Assembly: GCA_023935145.1 (NCBI GenBank)
Contig: CM043699.1
Location: 130,448,036-130,512,035, forward strand
From: Bretschneidera sinensis
Lineage: Eukaryota > Streptophyta > Magnoliopsida > Brassicales > Akaniaceae
Direction of reading: 5' to 3'
DNA: 64,000 nucleotides
The number at the start of each line of letters is the position of its first letter. Position 1 is the stretch's first letter. The notes below the pieces were generated by a model. That model ran no database searches, was not told the origin of the DNA, and was given only the letters and a program-made list of their open reading frames with translations. Of the stretch, positions 34,401 to 46,342 are shown piece after piece. A program made the position numbers and the translations under genes.

Positions 34401-34603
34401 GAAAAGGGCAAATCGTATCGAACTAAAGCATTCCCGTTTCCCACACACAGCGTTCCTTGACGCAAATGACAAGTTTTCTCTTTATCTATCTCTAAACCAG
34501 AAGTGAGCGTTTGTTAATTCGATGGCCGGCTTGAGATTCTAGCATTCGCTGATACGCAAAAGAGCGCCTTAACCTTTATTGAAACGACTTTAAATTTGGG
34601 GCC
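31493..34603. other. Divergent intergenic region between the cyclin gene and PEX22
   Basis: About 3.1 kb that must hold both promoters. It contains AT-rich repeat relics. A segment at about 31985-32095 (AATAAAATGTTGAATCATGC...) is repeated in diverged form at 33718-33815. A TCGAG/TCGAA-rich block occupies 32740-33125 and a GGATCGTTTCGAG-type block 33140-34085. No coding region or unambiguous TATA box is seen. Confidence 0.55.
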
Positions 34604-37600
34604 ATGGCAGAATCGTCGTCTTTACCGTCATCGAAGGAAGAGCTAGTTCGGCTGATCAAGCGGTTCGGGGCTTATCTCACCATCAAGATGTCAAATTTCT
34701 CCTCGATCTATTTCCGCAACCTGGTTCGGCTCTCTCTACTCTTCGTGTCATCCCTGTAAAAGAATTTAATTTTTATGCCGGATCTAATGAGGCTTTATTG
34801 CTGAAATCTTACTTTTCTAATTCTGATATTACTTGAGCTTTGGTACTGAGTTAACTGTGAGGTGATTTGGTGTTATAGTTGTGGGGCAACTTCCTTGATA
34901 GTATAGTAATTTGTGATTAGCGATGATAAAGTGAAAATTGCTCTCGTGATGCTAACCACTACATCAAATACACGCATCTAATTAAATTTACCGCCTGGAA
35001 TTAGTCCCTAATGTGTGAAATTTCGATAGAAATGAAGCCTTGTGGAGCAGTTCAGTTGTAGAAAATTCTTCAATTTTCCAGAAATTTTTTTCCAAAAACT
35101 GTCTTCCAAACGCAGAATTCCTGAAAAACTGGAGAATTTTCTACAACTACAGGCACCTTAGTTTTTATAATATAATTTTCCTTTCCCGTTTTCTCCTTCT
35201 TAAAGTATTGCAGTCCTACTATATATTAGTGGAATGAGCTATCAAAATGATTCATTAGGGAATATTCTCTGATTTGCTACTTTATGACTTGAGGATCATT
35301 ATTGATTTTCGCATAAACCCTGCTGCGTTACTATGGGCGCACACAGTATTCTCTAATTGTAATTGATTGGGCGACGAAAATGTGCTAGTTAAAGACAGAA
35401 AATGTCGGAATGTGCATGCTAAGTATGCTATTTTGCTTAGGGATCCTTCCGCTGGGACAATGTTGTTTTTGTATGATGAATTTATCAAGGTTGATATTTG
35501 ATATTGGCGTTCTTTGTTGCCAAATGGGGGTGTGTCTGCACTAGCACACATTTTTAGTGAATAAATATAAGTGAGGAAGGAAAGAAATTTGTTTTTTAAT
35601 AGCTTTGTAAGCAAAATTTTCTAGATTTCTGTTTTAGGAGCATCCCTTCTAATGATATCTTGCCTATGGCTCCAAGTAAATCTGGTGTTAGAAATGCGAA
35701 ATGTTTCTGCTAGCATTATGATTGGGATTCATGATCCTTCTGGTGCTGTGCATGGCATGATGTCTTATTAGTCCATAATAGAGAAAAATTTCGAAAACAT
35801 GCAACAACCACTTGTACCCCCATTATTTTTTATGCTTTTAATATTAGTATTACTTGATCATAGGAAAAAAAGAAGGAATAACATGCAAATGTAATTGTCT
35901 TTCACTGAATGTTGTTCAGAAATTGGACCTAAGTTTTTTCCATGGCAGTGCGAGATAGGCCAAAATTTTGGAATGGCTTATCTGTACTGTAGCCAACCAC
36001 CATTATTTTTGGCACCGACTGTTTGAATATAGAATTCTTACTCTCTCCCTTTCTCTCTCTCACACGCGCACACATACATGTATGCTGGCATGTACATGTG
36101 CCTGTTAGTCGATGATTAGATTTTCCTCCTTTAAGAACTTAGCATCTACGTTCAAGAAGGAAAGAGTCACTTAACCTGTGGACATGAATATATAGATCTC
36201 TAAGGAAAACTATAATTGTTGGGGACATCATTTCCGTGTTTCACTACGTCACAAGGATTGTGGTGAGGTGTTATAAAAATGAAGATGGTAACTTTAAGTC
36301 TCAATATTTACTATTTTTTCCACTTGATCGATGTTCTTGGAATCCCTCCCCCCTAATTTTCATCTTTGCATGCTCTCTTTTTTTCCTTCATTAGGAATGT
36401 CTAATATTCTTTTGAGCTAAATGAAGGTTGACAGACTATGTAAAGGCCATTGGTGTGCAAAAAAACTTTTTTGAGCTGTATAATATGCTACAGAGAAGTC
36501 CTTTAAAAAATTTAGAAAGACTTTGGTAGGGTGTATTATGTGTGTACTTTATCAGGAATAAGAAAAGAAAAATAGGAAAAAATTATTTTCATAGGATAGG
36601 GATATAGAGCTGTACATATATGTTCAAGTATTACCTTCCTTTATGTTTGGGAGTCTTTCCTTTGAATGATTTCCTCTCTCTGATATTATGTAATTTCAAC
36701 TTTCTATCAGAATTTTACTTATAAAAAAACTTTCTATTAGAATTCGAATAACTCGTGGTTCTTACTACTGCCATACTGGTATTCAGGATTCACGATCTGT
36801 TGGGGCTATTGCGGGGCTTGCTGTTGCAATAGTCTTTACCTGGAGGCTGTTGAGATCACCTGGGGGATCTCAAAGAAGGCAACCAAAACGACAAGCTCCT
36901 GCTACTAGTAGTTCTATTGTCAGTGCTCAATCAAATGCAACATCGATGTCTTCTGGACGTTCATCTTCTGAGCATTCAAGGGCACACGATGTTGTTGATG
37001 AGTTCTTTCAGCCAGTAAAGGTAGGCCTTTATTTCTTTTCCAACATTTGAACTATATATTTCTTTACATTTATTTGGTCTACTTAATTTTGCTTTCTCCC
37101 TCTTTTTGCAGCCAACCTTGGGGCAAATAGTTAGGCAAAAACTTAGTGAAGGAAGAAAGGTAAGTTGCACCTGCTCTCCAATTACGATAATCATGGAATT
37201 TTGGTTGCTTATTGTGCGTTTGTTATTTAGTTGAAGTGGTAGTTTAATAATGATTCGTGATAGATCTGGAATCCATTAGAGATTGGATTTGTAATCTCTT
37301 TTGATTAACATGACTTTAAGTGTCTTTCCCAGCCTTGATATTTTCTTGGGATGTTTAATTTACATGCTGAAAGTTCAACAAACTGGAACCCAGAAAAAAA
37401 AGTTAAATGAACCTGCCGAAGCTGACTGCCAATTGCCTTTAAATGTCAAATTGCTGTGTATTTAGTCTTATAGGATTGAATATATTTCATGCATATATGA
37501 CAATAGGAGTAATTATACTTTTCACGCACATATGTTCAGTGGAAAAATGCTTTCTTTTATTTATTTATTTTTAAAAGTACAAGTATAGTATAAATGGGCA

Positions 37601-40600
37601 CCAAGGGGCTGTCACCCCTTGTAAAAAAAACCATGTACAAAAGAACTATCTAGATGAATGAGCATCAATGAAATCTAAAAGATGAATCTGATTTACAAGA
37701 CAATTCCCTTCTAGGGAAAAAACCAAGGGTGTTAAGCCTCCACTCTTTAGGGGACTCAATCGACCTTTCCACCCCATCAAAAGATCTCCTATTCCTCTAT
37801 AACCAAGCCAACCACTAAATGGAGAGAGGAATCAAGGCAATGATCTTTTTTTTCTCTTGATAAGTTACTTCTCTACACTTTCTCAGTTGGGGTAATTTAT
37901 CGATTGCATAATAAATGCCTAAAACCTTTTTTATGAATTAAAATTGCATAATACCCTATTATCAAAAAAAAAAAAAAATTGCATAAGACTCAAAATGCTC
38001 TAATGGGAAAATCTCTAAGCACAACCACAAAACGGCAGACGATTCATCAATGTAAATGGTTACAGAATCTTACATCTCGAGTTAATCACAAAACTTGAAT
38101 TTAAAGCACAGATGTGAACAAACCTCATAAAAACCTACCTGAAATCTCTCTGAAAGAATTTGTTACTTGATACATTGATTCTAAAACTTTCCATGCATAT
38201 TACATTATAAATTCAGCATCATTTCTAGCTACAAGATTTTGTACATCCCATAGGATTCAGACATTTGGACCACTGGCACAACTGACCTCTATGTTTCAGC
38301 TATTATATTTTTTGCAAAACCCAGAATGCATAGAGATGCATTGCTCAAATAAGTTCATTTATTCAGAACATGAAAGAGATGCTTGCATTGAGTAGTCGTT
38401 CATATTTTATGGTCATTTTCCTTATTCAAGTTTTACTTGTCTTTTGGTGGTTGATGGTTGAATGAGGCAGAGAACATTTCAAAGTAGTACTAATGATAAG
38501 AGAAAAATCTGTGTCATTCTACTTATAAAATGATTTTCATAAAGTCACAGATTCGTATGTAAGTTAACTAATAGAGACATGCCCACACCTTATAGCATGC
38601 GCCCATACTCATACCTATTGTTGAGCCTGCAAGCCACAGTCCTGGGAGATTTGATCTAAATAGTTTTTTTTTAAAGTAATTAATTTAATACAAACAAAAT
38701 GCAGGGGATGGTTGATCTAGATATGGTCCTAACCTAGGTACCCTAGCCTGCCGCTCTTTGGGAATGGATGCACGCTTAATTCATGAGTTTCCATATTTTT
38801 CCTTTTAAAAGTAAACTGTATAGTATTACAAGGCACCAAGGGGATGAAGACCCATGCATAAAAGTATTTGTGTTCCACGGAAAAATTCTATAAATTCCAT
38901 AAGCTCTTCCTTATTTACGTAAAAATTCCCATTGAACCAAAAGTTTAGGGAGTTAAGCCATCTATCCTTGAGGAACATTGTCCTCCTCTGCATCAAAAAC
39001 CCTTTAGTCCTTTCATTCCACACAACATAGTTTCAATAAATTAGTGTTGATCTGTTAAAACTGCGGATTTCTTTTGGTCAGTATGGGGATTGACATATTT
39101 AACGCATGGTTTGGCCCAACGTCTATTAATTTCTTAAAATACCTATAAAAAGTTTATTGTGGCACCATGAATACCCGGGACAGATGTTTCTCTTCCCTAA
39201 CATGGAAATAAGATATATCTTTCGGTACATGTGTTTTATTTTTGTAAAAACAAGTTATAGTAATGAATTAATTCAAATGCATTTCTTTTAATTAAAGTAC
39301 CACTATAAAAATTATACTTCTTTATATGTCAAATAAGATAATGTATCTCATTGATCTCATTATTATTCGAATGTAAAAGATCCACTTTGTTTTTATATAT
39401 TCATGCTATTTTTTATTTATATGATGAATGTTATTGTGAGAGTATGAAAGATACTAATAGGATTATTATTTTAATTACCCAAATTAATATATTGGTCATT
39501 AGTTTCAGTTTCACAATTAATAATAAGAAACATTATTAAAAAATGATTTACACATCTATTTTATACATAATTTTATAATATAACATAGTAACATAGCCGC
39601 TCTTACTAAAACAAAGTAGGGTAAATTGCAGCTACATCCCTAATGTTTGGTCATATATGCAGTTACATCCCAAGCTTTTAAAACATGTCATTCCCCTCCC
39701 AAACTTTCATATAAAATTACAAATGCATCCCATAGTGCATACGAACATTAAAAAATCTAACAAAGTTAATTTAAATGATGAAACAAAGTAGGGTAAATTA
39801 TAGCTACATCCCTAACGTTTGGTCATAAATACAATCACGCCTTCTACTGATAAAACAAAGTAGGGTATATTATAGCTACATCCCTAACATTTGGTCATAA
39901 ATACAATTACATCCCAAGCTTTTAAAACATGTCATTCCTCCCCAAGCTTTCATATAAAATTACAAATACATCCCACATGGCATACAAATATTAAAAATTC
40001 TAACAAAGTTAAGCTAAATGATGACGTGACATCATACATTTTTTTGGTTTAATTTGAAAGGTAACTATAAGTTCCAACGTGTTGAAGGAAGAACAATTCC
40101 CATGATTTCCGGCAGCTTTTTTAAACGGTGGGATGTAATTGTCGTTTTTCGAAAAGTTGTGATATTGTATTTATGGTCAAATCTGAGGGATATGTTGTAA
40201 TTTACCCAAAAAAGTAATATAGCCTCTCTTAAGAGGCTCTCTCCCCATATAATTTTGAAAGCGGATGCTCTAGTTCCCACTCTTGCTCCAGCCCCCACCC
40301 TTTCTATGAACCTCCATGAATCAGTCATTAGGTCGTAAACTTAACGGTTTTGCTTGAAGTGGTTGCTCTACTACCGTTTCCTCAATGTGCAATTTTTCTG
40401 GTGCATCTTCAGGTATAGGTCTATGAAACTAGGTTATAAGGTGACTGTGACAATACGAGCAACAGTCAGATTGTCCTATTAGCAAGGTTAGATTTAGTCG
40501 TGGAGGTAGTTGTCCAATGTTTGCATATACTAAGTCCCTTTTCAAAGAATCTTGTGTTGCTGGAGGCGCTACTATCTATCTATATACTTTGCAGTGTCTG

Positions 40601-43600
40601 GTTGTTTTTATTGGCCGCCATTAATTTGTCATATGACTTCTGATACACTTTTTCTTCTGTGTCAGCTAATGCTACCTGATGGAATGCAGTAACTCTTGTA
40701 ATAACTTTGTTGTGTCTTCCAGATATTTCTGAGGTTTCTACCATAACCGTTTTACCTTGCATCTTTGTAGTCATTTGGCTATATACGCTGCTATCTGACC
40801 AGCTGTATTTCTTCCCTGTTTAGCTTCCACTCTAAACTGTTTTCTGGGTGTTGCTAGTGAACATCTGAAATGTGTTTAACTGTTGAGAATATACCAGTAT
40901 TACTGGCTTGAAGGAAGTCGATTCATATAATGCGAGTTTGAGTTGCTTTACATAGGAAGCAGACTTCTTTGTTCAGATGAAGTTTTCATGATGTGATGAA
41001 ATGTTCTATGTAGGTAACATGTCGTTTGCTTGGAGTAATTCTTGAGGAAACAAGTCCAGAGGAGCTTCAGGTGGCTAATTTTTTCTGTGAATTTTGTAGT
41101 TGAAACAACTATCTTGGAAAGTTTGTCTTGATTTATTTCATTTTGGACAGAAACAAGCAACTGTGAAGTCCTCTGTGCTGGAAGTGCTGTTGGAGATAAC
41201 AAAATTTTGTGATCTTTATCTCATGGAAAGAGTTCTCGATGACGAAAGTGAAGTGCGTGCCAAGCTTCATAGAGTATTATTTTGCGATTATTTGTCACTG
41301 TGAAAAGCTTTGCATAAAAGCTGTGTCATGCATGATATTTTTGTGGTGCCAATAAGCAAGTTCCAAGTGCCTAATGCTAGAAACTTTCACTGCTTGTGCT
41401 CTCATTCTCATCTGCATGTTTAACATGTGAAATGCCATTGCCTTCTCTTTACAGTTTATTGATACCTTTAAGAAAGATCTATATATATATATATATACCT
41501 TTAAGAAAGATGAATATAAGACATAAATGGATATTTTAGTTATTATTTGAGATTAAAAATTCTTATTTGAGGATATGTTTTCCATGCTTAGTTTTATCTT
41601 GCTCATCATTTATATTTATGACAGCAGATTTTTTAATGCTGACGAGATATTAATGTCTATATCCTGTTCAAAGGGCTTGTCATTAAACTATACTGGTATC
41701 ATTAGTCGCTACATACTTAACATTTATTTGTGCGAAATAACTAAATAATTTCATATGTCCTCATAACCACTAGTATTTTCCGTTGTTCTGAAATATAATT
41801 AACAAAACAAGTTGAGTAATTATGTATGTTAAAAAAAATGGTAAATACATGATGATGGAAACTAATAAATCAGATTATGAAGAATTCCGTCTTCCAGAGC
41901 TAAAAGAGAATGGTAAATAAGTCCCTGTTTCCTGGACTATTGAATACTTTACCTATTACAAGTTTTAAGTGACTTATATGTTCCTTTGTTTACAATGGAG
42001 GAAATATTGACAATCTTTTGGCATCTAGGGGTTAAGTTTAAAGTTTTCTTAATGCTAATTGACGCACAGTTGTAGGCACTACATCTTTTGTTTTGTATTG
42101 GCATACTTGGATTTTCTTTATTCACTTTGATATGTTAGCAGATAATGCTTACTGGTATAGTATTATATCTACGTGCCAATTACATTTATCACAAAAGTTT
42201 TCCTTGTTATTCACATCACAAACTATTGTTTGCAGAGCAAGGTCCTTCTGGCTTTGGAAAATGCAGGGGTTTTTACATCTGGTGGTGTGGTTAAAGACAA
42301 GGTACTTAAATGCATACTTGAAACTACATAACCTTTATTTTCCCAAAGATTATGAGGGCCTCTTAATTATGTGGGAATAAATCCCCTTTGGTGCTTTAGT
42401 CATATGTATACTTTCTACTTAAAAAAAATATGGGAATCACAATTCCCAAGAACACCCCAGTTAGTTTTATTGATAATCAATTTCAAGTTTAGATCATTGG
42501 CCATGTTTAGGGTTCCATTTAAGCCAACTTTCTTTAAGATGGAACCCCAAACATGGCCTATATATGTTTTATACTTGCACAAAAACATACTAAACCTCCA
42601 TCAGCTAAGCAAAGACTTATTTTGGAGAGTTAGATGAAATATGGTTTAAAGGAATTTGACTTGATTGAAGTACGAATTACTACAGCCTATTGTTTTCAGT
42701 GGCCAGAAGTCGGTGCATTTGTTCGCTGGTGAGTATGTTAATTCATTAGTTATGCGAAAACTTATTTTTGAGGATATAGATGAATACGGTACAAAGGAAT
42801 TTGAATTGATTGAATGACTGTAGCCTCTTGATGGAAATATCAACACACTAACAAGTTTTTCAGTGTAATAATATTGCTGTCAATCGGATCATAGGATTTT
42901 ATGATCATAAGACTGGACAGTAGAATTGTAGGATCAAATCGTAGGTTTGTAACAGAATTGCAGTAGGAAAGAACAACAATCATGTTAAATTAATAAATAA
43001 AAGAATCAACTCCTAGAGTGATCTTTTGGAAATTTTGACTTGTTGAGACTAAGGACAGATAAAGTAACACAAAATAAGAAGGAAACGTGAACTTATTAAT
43101 TGAAAATTTGAAATGCTTATTGATGATGGAGTTTTTGTTTTTTCCCCTTGATACTCATTATAGTTTAAGAATTGGCACTTCTACTATTGTAAGCAAGGGA
43201 TATTGTTTGAGATGCGTCCCAAATTTATTATGGCTATATGCTAAAAATGATAGTTTTTGGGTTTTTTGCTTGAGAATAAGGCATGTTTTATGGTTTAAGG
43301 ATTATTTATATTGTACTTCCAATTTATAACTAGTTTTCATAGTTTCTACTTTCTAAATCTTACGATTTTCGATCTGATCCTATGATCCAATTCTTGACAC
43401 CCACCAAACGAACCAAGGTAAGATACCAATTTTGTCAAACTTGATTGCCATACAAAGTCCAAAGAGATATTCTGGCCAAGCGGAATGATCCTGAAACGCA
43501 TCAGAGTTAAAATACTGGTCCTCTTTCAGAGTCTCCCAGGAGAAGAGGCCAGAGTTTGCCTTGTTACCAAGCCCAAATCATTTTTTATGGGCCATAGAGA

Positions 43601-44120
43601 GATTTCTTGTGACATAATGGGTCTCCAACTGTGGTTTCAAGTTTGAACTTTGAGATCTATAGCCTGCTACAAGAGAAATATGAACCAATTAATTTCTTGA
43701 GTTCAATTTTACACCCTGATTTACCTCTTTACTCCTTTTTTTCTTTATTGTGACATTTATACATATACACATGAAATGCATTTGCAGGTCCTCTTCTGCG
43801 GTATTGAAAATGGCCGTGCATCTTTCGTTCGGCAACTAGAACCAGATTGGCATATCGACACTAATCCTGAAATTGTCTCACAGTTAGCTGTATATTTTCG
43901 TTACTTCCATAGTATTCTAGATATTCTTCTGCAGTAAAATTGATGATTTTAATTTATTTTATAGTTATAATGTCTCATCTGAGTTTTTTCCTTCATCTAT
44001 TTTATTTTGTTGCAGAGGTTCATCAAATATCAGCTTCATATTTCTCCTGTGAAACCTGAACGGACTGCTTCTAATGTGTTTAGCTCTCCATCCTTGGAAC
44101 AGTTCTTTGGATGCATTTGA
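34604..44120 (+). CDS. PEX22: Peroxin 22, peroxisomal membrane anchor for PEX4
   Basis: Eight exons join in phase to 277 aa: 34604-34723, 36787-37020, 37112-37159, 41014-41070, 41151-41252, 42236-42301, 43788-43889, 44016-44120, all GT-AG. The single membrane segment is in residues 45-60 (VGAIAGLAVAIVFTWRLLRS). It is followed by a basic and Ser-rich linker and then the conserved cytosolic domain (VDEFFQPVKPTLGQIVRQKL, LLGVILEETSPEELQ, FCDLYLMERVLDDESE, LEPDWHIDTNPEIVSQLA). Plant PEX22 recruits the E2 enzyme PEX4 to the peroxisome for ubiquitin-dependent recycling of the receptor PEX5. Length and exon sequence agree closely with the Arabidopsis protein as I know it. Intron 3 (37160-41013) is enlarged by L1 pieces and a Mutator-like element. 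Confidence 0.96.
36715..36729 (+). mobile_element. 15-bp L1 tail micro-insertion with 15-bp target duplication
   Basis: TTACTTATAAAAAAA, identical to the end of the local L1 family, sits between CTTTCTATCAGAATT (36700-36714) and CTTTCTATTAGAATT (36730-36744). It lies in PEX22 intron 1. Confidence 0.75.
37571..37845 (-). mobile_element. Antisense L1 LINE 3' fragment in PEX22 intron 3
   Basis: Read on the minus strand it translates, with stops, to ALIPLSI, RNRRSFDGVERSIESPKEWR and LNTLGF. This matches the C terminus of the L1 ORF2. The family 3' terminus CCCCTTGGTGCCC follows. Confidence 0.8.
37952..37976 (+). mobile_element. 25-bp L1 tail micro-insertion with ~10-bp target duplication
   Basis: TACCCTATTATC plus a 13-base A run is flanked by AATTGCATAA at 37942-37951 and 37977-37986. 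The ATTATC-polyA end resembles the ACTTATC-polyA end of the local L1 family. Confidence 0.6.
38805..39030 (-). mobile_element. Second antisense L1 LINE 3' fragment in PEX22 intron 3
   Basis: The minus strand encodes WNERTKGFLMQRRTMFLKDR, then WLNSLNFWFNGNF, homologous to the ERNR...[11 protein letters not shown] end of the L1 ORF2. The CCCCTTGGTGCC terminus follows. A short open frame of 65 codons remains by chance. Confidence 0.75.
39619..40207. mobile_element. Mutator-like MITE (589 bp) with internal duplications
   Basis: The ends GGGTAAATTGCAGCTACATC and the inverse of GATATGTTGTAATTTACCC form imperfect terminal inverted repeats of about 22 bp. Flanks AACAAAGTA (39610-39618) and AAAAAAGTA (40208-40216) match at 8 of 9 bases, and a 9-bp target duplication is typical of Mutator-like elements. 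The left terminal segment is repeated twice more inside, near 39785 and 39855. No coding capacity. Confidence 0.6.
41464..41511. repeat. 15-bp direct repeat enclosing an AT dinucleotide filler
   Basis: ACCTTTAAGAAAGAT occurs at 41464-41478 and 41497-41511, separated by CT(AT)n of 18 bases, in PEX22 intron 5. It looks like a target-site or repair duplication around a small filler. Confidence 0.8.
42878..43399. mobile_element. Possible TIR element in PEX22 intron 6
   Basis: The left end TGTCAATCGGATCATAGGAT is mirrored at the right by the inverse of ATCCTATGATCCAATTCTTG followed by ACA. The interior is AT-rich and non-coding. No convincing target duplication was found, so this is tentative. 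Confidence 0.4.
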
Positions 44121-44849
44121 CCGTCAAACCAGCAAAACATGCAAATATTTATTTTCTTTGATTGGTACTTAATGTCGTCACAGGGCTCTTCTGCACAGTT
44201 GGTTTAGGTGAAGAAGGGAGGCTTATTTGTTTGAAATTTGTGAAATAGGTTTACACCTGAACTTTTGTGACTGGAAAATTTTATGAGAATGGATGTTTGT
44301 AATTTACGTACACTGATGAACAATAATTTTGGTCTTCCGTACTATATTTTGCCATGTACTTGCGAATTTACCGTTGGTGCAAAGATCTTTTTTGGTTGAA
44401 GTAACATCCTTGGTAATTGATGCCAAATGGTCCTATATGGCGTTAGTGTCCTTTAACCCATTGAAGTTCTAAACAAGAATGGAGGTGAGTAAAAAAGCAG
44501 CTCATTGGATGTTTAAGCAATGAATATGCTTAGCAAGCAGCTATTCTTTAAATCTGTGAGTTAGTGACCTCTCATTGAAGGGGATACTCTCGTAAGGGAA
44601 TGCATTTTATTTTGTTTAATTTTCTCAGATGTACGGTTTGTAAATTGCAATATGCAAAGCAAGTAGCTACTCATTGCTTGAAATCTTACAAAGTTTCTTG
44701 TGAAGAAGCGGGCGTTGAGTTTCTTTGATTTAGGGTGATAGAAGTTTTGATCTGGTAGAGGAGATTAGTATGATTTTATATTGAGTTTACCAAGGGTAAA
44801 AATAACAGTGATGTCTTACGCTTAGCATTTTCTGGGCATCTGAGAAATT
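44121..44849 (+). other. PEX22 3' UTR and intergenic spacer
   Basis: Sequence after the PEX22 stop codon. No further coding region is visible before the solo LTR and its target duplication. Confidence 0.45.
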
Positions 44850-44854
44850 AGATG

Positions 44855-45479
44855 TGATACTACCAAAATATGTCACTCCAATAGGAGGAAGACACGTGGA
44901 TTATCGTGAGCCCTGAATTCAAAGTGACACGCGGACAGTTCAGGCCCAGACAATTGGATCTCCAGGTCATGACCGCCCTTCAGGGCATCATTGCCTCCAG
45001 CTGGGCCTCCAGGTCATGACCGCCCTCAGGAATATCTTGGCTCCAGCTGGGCCTCCACGTCACCACCGCCTTTCGGATCATCATTACCAACCAAGTTGGA
45101 GCGTCAGACCTAAAGACCGTCTTACGCATAGACGGCTCTGGAATAAGCCAACAAGGCAAAAGCCCTACTGAACGGTTCTCAGCTTCCTAGCTGGGCCTCA
45201 TAGGCATCATTACCCTACACAGTTGGGGTATCCTGTTACAGCTGCCCCGACCCATCACCGCCTCCGGAACTCTATAAAAGGATTTGGTAAGCGGTCCAAA
45301 AAGGAGAGAGCTTCTCAGTTTTAAACACTTACAATCTTAAACTTTTGCTAACTTAAGCATCGGAGCATCCTCGGAGGCATCCCCTCCGTCGACCCCAATA
45401 GCAAATCTCCCTTTCTCTGTGCAGGTACTTCTACAGAACATCCATCCAGCTCAGCAACACTCATTTTTTGGCATCAACA
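44855..45479 (+). repeat. Solo LTR of the same family as the cyclin-intron retrotransposon
   Basis: 625 bp from TGATACTACC to GGCATCAACA, flanked by the target duplication AGATG at 44850-44854 and 45480-45484. It differs from the 626-bp LTRs at only about four positions: CTACACAG for CTACCCAG, AAAGGAGAGAG for AAAGGGAGGGAG, and TTTCTCTG for TTTCCCTG. It should have arisen by recombination between the two LTRs of a full element. It retains the G-box and the TATA box. Confidence 0.96.
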
Positions 45480-45484
45480 AGATG

Positions 45485-46342
45485 AAAACAGAAATGGACC
45501 GATTTGGTTTTAGTTTCATCAATTTATAACTGTTTCCATTGGGTTTGTTACAGGACTATATAAAACGAATTTACACCAAAAATGCTAAATCAAACTTAAT
45601 CGAACGAAACCAAATCATAGTCAATAAGGTTTGATTTTTTTACTGGTTTCTTTAGGTAGCTCAAGAAATATAATTTTTAAATAATTGAGATTCTTTTAAT
45701 TTGAACTTGTCTTCATTTGAGTCCAATTCATAGTGAGATGGATTTCCAATTCATCCAAAAATTAAAATAATAACTAAGATTAAAACAATAATTTTTTAAG
45801 ACCAAAATGCACATTTGCGTAAGTAAAGTGGAGGTACTTTTGGAAATCACTGTTTTTTTTTATTTTAAAAAAAAGTTGTGTCTGAACTGTATGCGCCAAA
45901 GAAATCGGCCTGTAAGGCGGCTCCCGACGGGCAGTGACTAGAAAAGTTTATAGCAGTGGATCTCGCCATTTCTGATTGGCTGGTGCGGTTGCTATCCGGT
46001 AAGTCTCACCAAAAAGCGCTAGATTTGAAAAAAAAAAATCTTCCATTCTCAACAAAGTTTTTGGCGGCATGTGAGGGCTGCCGGTGCGGCGAAAATGGCG
46101 GGTTCTGGATCGCATTTTATAGTCCTAGGCGAGAGTTTTTGAATGGTATCAAGAGTGTACTTTTTCGACTCCTAGTTATTTTAATATCATCAAAAAACTA
46201 TCATGAGCAAAAAATATTAAATCTTAACTTTATTGAATTACCACTGTAACTTCTTATTTTGTTTTGACCTTTTTGAATTTGTAAAGAGATTTTGGTCATT
46301 TCATTTTCAATTGGATCAAATGGAGAGAAGTCCAAAAGGAGA
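45485..46342. other. Intergenic sequence, no gene seen
   Basis: Mostly AT-rich. A GC-richer patch at about 45890-46140 has a short open frame from 45956 that I do not recognise and that lacks any domain-like pattern. Confidence 0.4.

Noticed and set aside
45956..46249. 97-codon open frame
   Set aside because: No recognisable domain, AT-rich second half, no splice or promoter context; likely chance.
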